This document shows positions 32,722-37,486 of a stretch of DNA of 37,486 bases, piece by piece. The stretch lies in the NCBI GenBank assembly GCA_018335875.1, contig JAGXRN010000057.1:1-37486 (forward strand). The letters are read 5' to 3'. A program made the position numbers and the translations under genes. The notes beneath the pieces are model-generated. The model was not told the DNA's origin, ran no database searches, and saw nothing but the letters and a program-made list of their open reading frames with translations. Source of the stretch: Dethiobacter sp. (GTDB lineage Bacteria > Bacillota > Dethiobacteria > Dethiobacterales > Dethiobacteraceae). Each line of letters opens with the position of its first letter. The stretch's first letter is position 1.

Positions 32722-32873
32722 GCAGGGCTTATTGAGTACCAGAATGAAGTGGGATGATCGTTAAGATACGCGGAAACAACCAGCTTTAAATTTAAAAGCC
32801 CCAATAAGTTTATTGCTGTCAGCACATCTTCTGATAATTATACTTTTGCAAAAACATATGACGGCGGGAACAA
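32722..32873 (+). pseudogene. broken 5' part of the LolA-like gene
   Basis: In the frame that begins at 32722, the translation (from 32758: SLRYAETTSFKFKSPNKF, later YDGGNK) continues the LolA-like domain of the protein that starts at 32874. It is disconnected by a missing A at 32872-32874 (AACAAATG instead of AACAAAATG) and by an in-frame TGA at 32755-32757. Further upstream no signal peptide can be recovered. This implies that the intact ancestor had a longer N-terminus. Confidence 0.65.
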
Positions 32874-34256
32874 ATGTATTCCGTCTGGTCTGAGGAACCG
32901 GGAAAAGTCAGAGTTCAGTACATGGATGCCGAGATGCTAAGTACGCAGCTTCAGTGGCTTTTACTAAAAGATATGGCGCAAACACTTATGGAAAACAAAG
33001 ATGCCATCGAGCAGAAGCTGATTAAAGGCGAGCTTGTGGCAGGGAGGCAAACACACGGATATGAAGTTGTTTTTAATTATAATGAGCTGATTACTATTAA
33101 CAGAATATGGGTGGATAAACAACTCAACCTGCCTTTAAAATGGGAAATCACTTATCCTGGTTTTAAGACCGAAGAAGGCAAAATTATTCCGGAGGAAAAA
33201 ATAGTCACTTATTTTATCGATCTGGAGATTAATCCTGAGTTAGGCGATGAAATTTTTATCTTTAACATAGAGCCACACCAGGAATATGATCTCGATACAG
33301 CTCATGCCGATGATAGTGAACCGGAATACAGCGAAATTCTAAATCAGGAAGAACTGAAAAATATCCCATACTCATTTACTTATAGAGACAACCACCAGGC
33401 TCTGCGCCTGGTAAACTTTAATCAGGGGACAAACGGAATATTGGTTGACGGGGTTTCCAGCTATGCCATTAACGAAAAAGAAAACCTTATCGCTTTTGTG
33501 TTGCTAAATGATACCTACTATTACGGCGAGTTGGTTCTTTTCGATATTGCCAAAAACGAGAAAAGAGTCATTATTTTAAATCAACCGGCCGGTGTTGATT
33601 CAGATTCATGGTGCCCCAACGGGAGATACCTGCTGCTCGATTTTGGCACCGATGTTTTCCGGGGCACTTTTTTATATAATTTGGCTGAAAATGAATTCAA
33701 GCCATGGAACGAGGGCAGATTCGGTGAAGCCTTATGGTCTCCCGACGGAGGTGCTTTGGCATACGGTATTCCGGAAATTGTTACCCCTGAAACGCCGGTG
33801 GGGGCAGGGTATTCAGTAACAACAGTAGTAAGGCATCTAAATGACGGACATGCGATTCAAACCATTATTAAAGGTGCCAGTGATTATCACACATACCCTG
33901 TGCGGTGGAAGGATCAAAACACGCTGATCATTAACAAATTTTTTTACGAAGGATTCCAGGTAAATTTTTTTGAAGCGGATGTCCTCAGCGGACAAATCAG
34001 AGAGATCAGCGAACAGGAAGCAAGAAGCAATACGCCATACCCCGGGCCCCGGGTTCATGTTTCCCCTGACGGAAAATATGGACTGAGTATAAGCGATGAC
34101 AAAATTCAACTACAGATAATAGAGAAAGGTTCCATTATCGATTTATTTAAGGGTGACATGCCGAGGTGGCATATAAACCCTACACATAATGAATATTTAA
34201 TACAGATACAATTTGGCTTTCTTAATTATAAGCAGCTCCCTATTCCTGTGAACTAG
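32874..34256 (+). CDS. LolA-like / beta-propeller (WD40-like) protein, 5'-truncated
   Basis: A 460-residue frame. Residues 1-135 resemble the middle and end of a LolA/LppX-type outer-membrane-lipoprotein-carrier fold as found in Gram-positive lipoproteins (MYSVWSEEPGKVRVQ, later PLKWEITYPG). Residues about 165-455 hold WD40/TolB-like blades: SWCPNGRYLLLDFG, ALWSPDGGALAYG, VHVSPDGKYGLSISDDK. The ATG at 32874 has no SD, and the coding sense of the upstream region in another frame shows that the start is a product of a frameshift. The protein, if made, lacks the signal and lipobox expected for this type and would stay in the cytoplasm. A terminator begins inside its last codons. Confidence 0.7.
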   Translation: MYSVWSEEPGKVRVQYMDAEMLSTQLQWLLLKDMAQTLMENKDAIEQKLIKGELVAGRQTHGYEVVFNYNELITINRIWVDKQLNLPLKWEITYPGFKTEEGKIIPEEKIVTYFIDLEINPELGDEIFIFNIEPHQEYDLDTAHADDSEPEYSEILNQEELKNIPYSFTYRDNHQALRLVNFNQGTNGILVDGVSSYAINEKENLIAFVLLNDTYYYGELVLFDIAKNEKRVIILNQPAGVDSDSWCPNGRYLLLDFGTDVFRGTFLYNLAENEFKPWNEGRFGEALWSPDGGALAYGIPEIVTPETPVGAGYSVTTVVRHLNDGHAIQTIIKGASDYHTYPVRWKDQNTLIINKFFYEGFQVNFFEADVLSGQIREISEQEARSNTPYPGPRVHVSPDGKYGLSISDDKIQLQIIEKGSIIDLFKGDMPRWHINPTHNEYLIQIQFGFLNYKQLPIPVN

Positions 34257-34266
34257 GGAGTTTTTT
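34236..34266 (+). terminator. intrinsic terminator overlapping the stop codon
   Basis: CTCCCTA (34236-34242) pairs with TAGGGAG (34254-34260), followed by TTTTTT. The TAG stop codon lies within the right arm. Confidence 0.88.
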
Positions 34267-34371
34267 GCGTTTTGCCTCAGATATTTTTTCTGTTTATGGT
34301 TATCTTAACACTATGAGAGGCTTTAGGAGCACCAGTATGGCAGAATACATTTTTTATTATCGGAGGGTTAC

Positions 34372-35388
34372 GTGTCAGTTAAATTGGTTGAGGTAACAAG
34401 AGGCGAGGTTGTAGAGAGTATACACAGGGGAGACATTGCTGTTGTCAGGCACGACGGTAATGTTTTGTATCAGCTGGGTAATGTTGATTACCTGACATTT
34501 ATGCGTTCGTCTTCCAAGCCTATTCAGGCTATTGCTGTGTTGGAGTATGGTATCGTTGAGAAGTACGGGCTGGATCTCCCTGAAGTGGCCATGATTATGT
34601 CTTCACACAGCGGAGAAAAAGTGCATATTGATTTATTAAACGAGATCATTCGAAAAGTCGGAATTGATATAAATACATTGCAGTGCGGAATACATCCCCC
34701 CGTCAGCGCTGATGCAGCGCAAGAACTTATTTCTAAAGGGCAAACACCCAGTAGTTTGCACTGTAACTGCTCAGGGAAGCATTTAGGCCAGATCGCAGCA
34801 GTGAAGATCAAGGGATCACCGCTGGAAAATTATGATCAAATTCATGGCGGTATTCAACCGGGAATTCAGGATATTATTTCAACATTTTCAGGTGTTGAAG
34901 CAGAACAGATAAAATTGGGTATTGATGGTTGTGGCATACCTGTCTACGGTATGCCTTTAAAGAATATGGCCCTCGCCTATGCAAACCTGTGCAATGAAAA
35001 TTTTATGAATGGAAGGTATGGCAAGTCCCAGAACTATGTCTTAAGTGCAATGTCAAATCATCCTGAACTAATGGCAGGTAAAGGAAGGTTGGACACTGAG
35101 CTCATGAGACATTTTGGTGACAGATTAGTCTCGAAATCTGGAGATGAGGGAGTCTGTTGTGCAGGGTTAAAAGGGAAGGGCCTGGGGATTGCCTTGAAAA
35201 TTGAGGATGGACATACAAGGGCAGTTGGACCGGCAATCATTGAGGTGCTGAAACAACTCGGAGTAATAAAAGAGGAAGAGATGGCGCTGTTGAAGGATTT
35301 TTGGAATCCATCCATAAAAAATCATAAGGAAGAAAAAGTCGGTGAAATCAGGGCAGCCTTTCCCGGCAGTTTCGAACACCTTGCTTGA
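34372..35388 (+). CDS. asparaginase-II family protein
   Basis: A 338-residue protein of the asparaginase_II family (the plant/Rhizobium-type AnsA branch, distinct from the E. coli enzymes), predicted to hydrolyse L-asparagine to aspartate and ammonia. Family signatures are MRSSSKPIQAIAVLE, MSSHSGE, LHCNCSGKH with conserved Cys/Ser/Lys residues, GIDGCGIPVYGMPL, and a GDEGVCCAGL segment. The start is GTG after CGGAGGG. It is a single gene between two terminators. Rhizobium-type enzymes are cytoplasmic, and no signal peptide is seen here. Confidence 0.9.
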   Translation: MSVKLVEVTRGEVVESIHRGDIAVVRHDGNVLYQLGNVDYLTFMRSSSKPIQAIAVLEYGIVEKYGLDLPEVAMIMSSHSGEKVHIDLLNEIIRKVGIDINTLQCGIHPPVSADAAQELISKGQTPSSLHCNCSGKHLGQIAAVKIKGSPLENYDQIHGGIQPGIQDIISTFSGVEAEQIKLGIDGCGIPVYGMPLKNMALAYANLCNENFMNGRYGKSQNYVLSAMSNHPELMAGKGRLDTELMRHFGDRLVSKSGDEGVCCAGLKGKGLGIALKIEDGHTRAVGPAIIEVLKQLGVIKEEEMALLKDFWNPSIKNHKEEKVGEIRAAFPGSFEHLA

Positions 35389-35440
35389 ATACGTATTCTT
35401 AGAGACTGGTACGAAGCAACATCTCAGGAAGAGGAGAATG

Positions 35441-35476
35441 TACTGTGGAATCAAAATTCCACAGTATTTTATTTTT
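35441..35476 (+). terminator. intrinsic terminator after the asparaginase gene
   Basis: An 11-bp perfect stem, TACTGTGGAAT (35441-35451) with ATTCCACAGTA (35456-35466), loop CAAA, followed by TTTTATTTTT. Confidence 0.92.
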
Positions 35477-35587
35477 ACTGTGCTGTAATATGGAAGGTTA
35501 ACACAGAAAATGGTAGAAACTATTATAGAAATGTTGTTAGTGTAAAATACATTAGTCCTCGAATATTGAATATAAAGAGGTGAACAA

Positions 35588-36496
35588 ATGAAAGCTCTGG
35601 TTACAAGTAATCTTACTAAATTCTACGGCCAGACACGGGGTATCGAAGAAGTTACCCTGACAGTAGATCAAGGCGAGATATTCGGCTTTATCGGCCCAAA
35701 CGGAGCCGGCAAAACCACTACCATCCGAACCCTGATGGGGTTGATTCGCCCCACCGGGGGTGAGGCATTTATCTTTGACACGCCGCTGCCAGGCGGCGGA
35801 GGCGATCTCTATCGCCAAGTCGGTTACCTTCCCGGTGAAGTAAACTATTATCCGGAAATGACAGGCCGTGAAATGATTGATTATGCTGCCCGTTTCTATG
35901 ACGCAGTTGATAAAAAATGGGTTGGAGAACTATTTGAACGCCTGCAATTTGACCCTTCCCGCCGGATCCGCACCTACTCCACCGGAAACCGTAAAAAACT
36001 GGGTGTCATTCAGGCGCTGCTCCACAAACCCCGCTTAGCAGTACTGGACGAACCCACCAGCGGGTTGGATCCGTTGATTAAGCAGGAATTTTTCCATTTA
36101 CTGCAGGAGATGAACAATAACGGTATGACAATCTTTTTTTCTACTCATGTACTGGAGGAGATTGAGCGTATCTGCCATCGTGTCGGTGTTATTAAAGAAG
36201 GCCGGCTGATTCAGGTTGCACCGCTTGAAGAACTGCCGGGCCGCCAAATGAAATTGATTACACTGCGCTTGGCCGGCGGCCATCCGCCTGACGCATTGCC
36301 CCGCCGGTGGAGCCGTTTCGAACCTGTGGAAGGTAAACCCGGATTTTTTCAATTATCTGTGCAGGCCCCTGCCAACGAAATTACAGCTCATCTTTCGCAC
36401 TTAGATTTGGAATATGTTAAGATAACAGACCCAAGTATTGAGGATCTGTTTTTAGCCATGTACGGGCCGGAAAAGGGGGATGGACATGTCAGTTAA
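35588..36496 (+). CDS. ABC-2 type exporter ATP-binding protein
   Basis: A 302-residue ATPase with Walker A GPNGAGKTT, a signature-like YSTGNRKKLG, and Walker B LAVLDEPTSGLDP, and a C-terminal extension of about 80 residues as in YhaQ/CcmA-type ATPases of drug or lipid exporters. The ATG follows AGAGGTG. The end overlaps the permease gene, so the two form one transporter. The substrate is unknown; bacitracin-type peptide or sodium export relatives exist in this family. Confidence 0.93.
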   Translation: MKALVTSNLTKFYGQTRGIEEVTLTVDQGEIFGFIGPNGAGKTTTIRTLMGLIRPTGGEAFIFDTPLPGGGGDLYRQVGYLPGEVNYYPEMTGREMIDYAARFYDAVDKKWVGELFERLQFDPSRRIRTYSTGNRKKLGVIQALLHKPRLAVLDEPTSGLDPLIKQEFFHLLQEMNNNGMTIFFSTHVLEEIERICHRVGVIKEGRLIQVAPLEELPGRQMKLITLRLAGGHPPDALPRRWSRFEPVEGKPGFFQLSVQAPANEITAHLSHLDLEYVKITDPSIEDLFLAMYGPEKGDGHVS

Positions 36497-37283
36497 TATC
36501 TTTCGCGCTGAGCTGACGTTCAACAGGCGCTCATTTTTAATCTGGGCGGGTATCATCATTTTGATGCTGGCGGTTTACCTACCTTTCTTTCCTTATATGG
36601 ATAGCCCCGACTACGCAAAATTGCTTGAAGGATTTCCGGATTCAATTAAAGATGCCATGAATTTAAGTGATATTACATTCAGTGATATCAACTATTACTA
36701 TGCCGATATGGTTATGCAGTATATACTGCTCCTGGCCAGTATTTATGCCGCGATGCTGGCCGGATGCCTGATCAGCCGCGAAGCAGATCTGAATACGGCT
36801 GAATTCCTTTTCACCCGACCAATCACCAGAAACCGGATAGCACTATCCAAAGCAACCGTTTTGCTGCTTTTGGTCACGTTGCTCTGGGTGGTGCTTTATG
36901 TGGTCGCTGTTGCCCTGGGGTCATTAACCGCCCCCGGTGATTTTGACGTCATAAGCCAGTTGCTTGTGCATTTGTCAGGCTTACTGGCCACTCTTGCCAC
37001 AGGAGGTATTGCTTTTGCCGTGGCACCTTTTATTAACACAGTTCAGGGGACCACTTCTCTTGGCGTTGGCCTTGGTTTTGGGTTTTTCATCATCGCCACC
37101 CTCAGCAAAATGACGTCTAAGCTGGCGTTCCTCAAGTACTTTAATATCTATTATTACGCCGGGCTTAGAGAGGCTGTATCCCGCGAACCTTTTACGGCCG
37201 GGCTGCTGGTACTGCTGTCGGTTTTTCTGTTGGGAGTAGCCTTAAGTATATTTTTTCTAAACCGCAAAGAATTTACCGGGTAG
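36486..37283 (+). CDS. ABC-2 type exporter permease
   Basis: A 265-residue membrane protein with one N-terminal helix (residues about 15-35), an extracytoplasmic loop and five further helices, typical of ABC-2 permeases (family with ABC2_membrane_3-like layout). ATG 36486 is preferred over ATG 36480 because the GGGGG at 36475-36479 would be directly adjacent to the latter. It overlaps the ATPase gene by 11 bp. The motif CLISREADLNTAEFLFTRPI is the cytoplasmic coupling region seen in this family. Confidence 0.9.
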   Translation: MSVNIFRAELTFNRRSFLIWAGIIILMLAVYLPFFPYMDSPDYAKLLEGFPDSIKDAMNLSDITFSDINYYYADMVMQYILLLASIYAAMLAGCLISREADLNTAEFLFTRPITRNRIALSKATVLLLLVTLLWVVLYVVAVALGSLTAPGDFDVISQLLVHLSGLLATLATGGIAFAVAPFINTVQGTTSLGVGLGFGFFIIATLSKMTSKLAFLKYFNIYYYAGLREAVSREPFTAGLLVLLSVFLLGVALSIFFLNRKEFTG

Positions 37284-37292
37284 AGATTGGGG

Positions 37293-37486
37293 GTTGACGG
37301 AGGGACGGGGTTATTGACAACTGTTAACTGTCCCCCTGCGGCTACCATATAGCGTGTGGTATTACTTCGTCCACTAGATAGGGACGAAAGATAGCATTAA
37401 CATAGTTCCGCTAAAACGCGGCCAATATCTCGTTTATCCGCCCCGCTTCCCCCGCGAAGTTGTCACCAACCCCGTCCCCCCGTCAC
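37293..37486. repeat. non-coding element with 30-bp imperfect inverted ends (MITE/REP-like)
   Basis: The left end at 37294-37323 (core TTGACGGAGGGACGGGGTT, then GACAACTG) and the right end at 37457-37486, read on the minus strand, agree at 25 of 30 positions. The 133 bp between them hold no open frame of note. The left end is shared with 10650-10679. The window ends exactly at the outer edge of the right end, so flanking duplication cannot be judged. It lies just behind the ABC exporter operon. Confidence 0.75.

Overview
The window looks like a chromosomal segment of an anaerobic, spore-forming, low-GC Gram-positive bacterium (Bacillota, class Clostridia, probably Peptococcaceae-like). The reasons are the order murI-gerM-rph-rdgB, which is a conserved Bacillota neighbourhood, strong AGGAGG ribosome binding sites, a GerMN lipoprotein, an aldehyde:ferredoxin oxidoreductase, corrinoid methyltransferase machinery with a corrinoid-activating Fe-S protein, and a selenoprotein. 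The taxonomic placement is an inference from gene content, not from a marker gene.

Layout. 1-351 has no convincing gene. 352-4180 is a housekeeping cluster: UPF0316 membrane protein, glutamate racemase with an apparently non-ATG start, GerMN lipoprotein, RNase PH and XTP/dITP pyrophosphatase. 4244-4502 is a tRNA-Pro/tRNA-Gly unit with its own promoter and terminator. An enoyl-CoA hydratase and a small zinc-ribbon protein follow. 6095-10415 is a metal/redox block: a HesB-like selenoprotein with an in-frame UGA and a SECIS-like hairpin behind a palindromic operator, a fragment of an ethylbenzene-dehydrogenase-type haem domain, a Cu(I) P-type ATPase, and a divergent MerR plus thioredoxin-fold pair with a typical long-spacer MerR promoter. 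10591-11008 contains a terminator, a repeat copy and a histidine kinase relic.

11196-31656 is the most interesting part: about 20 kb of catabolic genes. It holds a RACE-type corrinoid activator, two UroD-superfamily proteins (one a likely corrinoid methyltransferase), a corrinoid protein and a pterin-binding methyltetrahydrofolate methyltransferase. These are the parts of a three-component demethylase: substrate methyltransferase, corrinoid shuttle, THF methyltransferase, plus activator. They are interleaved with a ribose-type ABC importer, an IolB/KduI-type isomerase, iron and zinc alcohol dehydrogenases, a tungsten-type AOR with its own MoaD-like protein, a split transketolase, a PPi-type phosphofructokinase and a second phosphofructokinase. 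A LacI-type regulator sits inside, and four intergenic regions carry the same TGTAACCGG-type operator. I infer a regulon that imports an O-methylated polyol, cyclitol or sugar(-acid), removes the methyl group to THF (Wood-Ljungdahl entry) and sends the carbon skeleton to transketolase and glycolysis. The substrate cannot be read from the sequence.

31696-37486 returns to miscellaneous genes: a SAM methyltransferase, a LolA-like/beta-propeller protein with a broken 5' end, an asparaginase-II family protein, an ABC-2 exporter pair, and a terminal element with 30-bp imperfect inverted ends, one of which is also found at 10650-10679.
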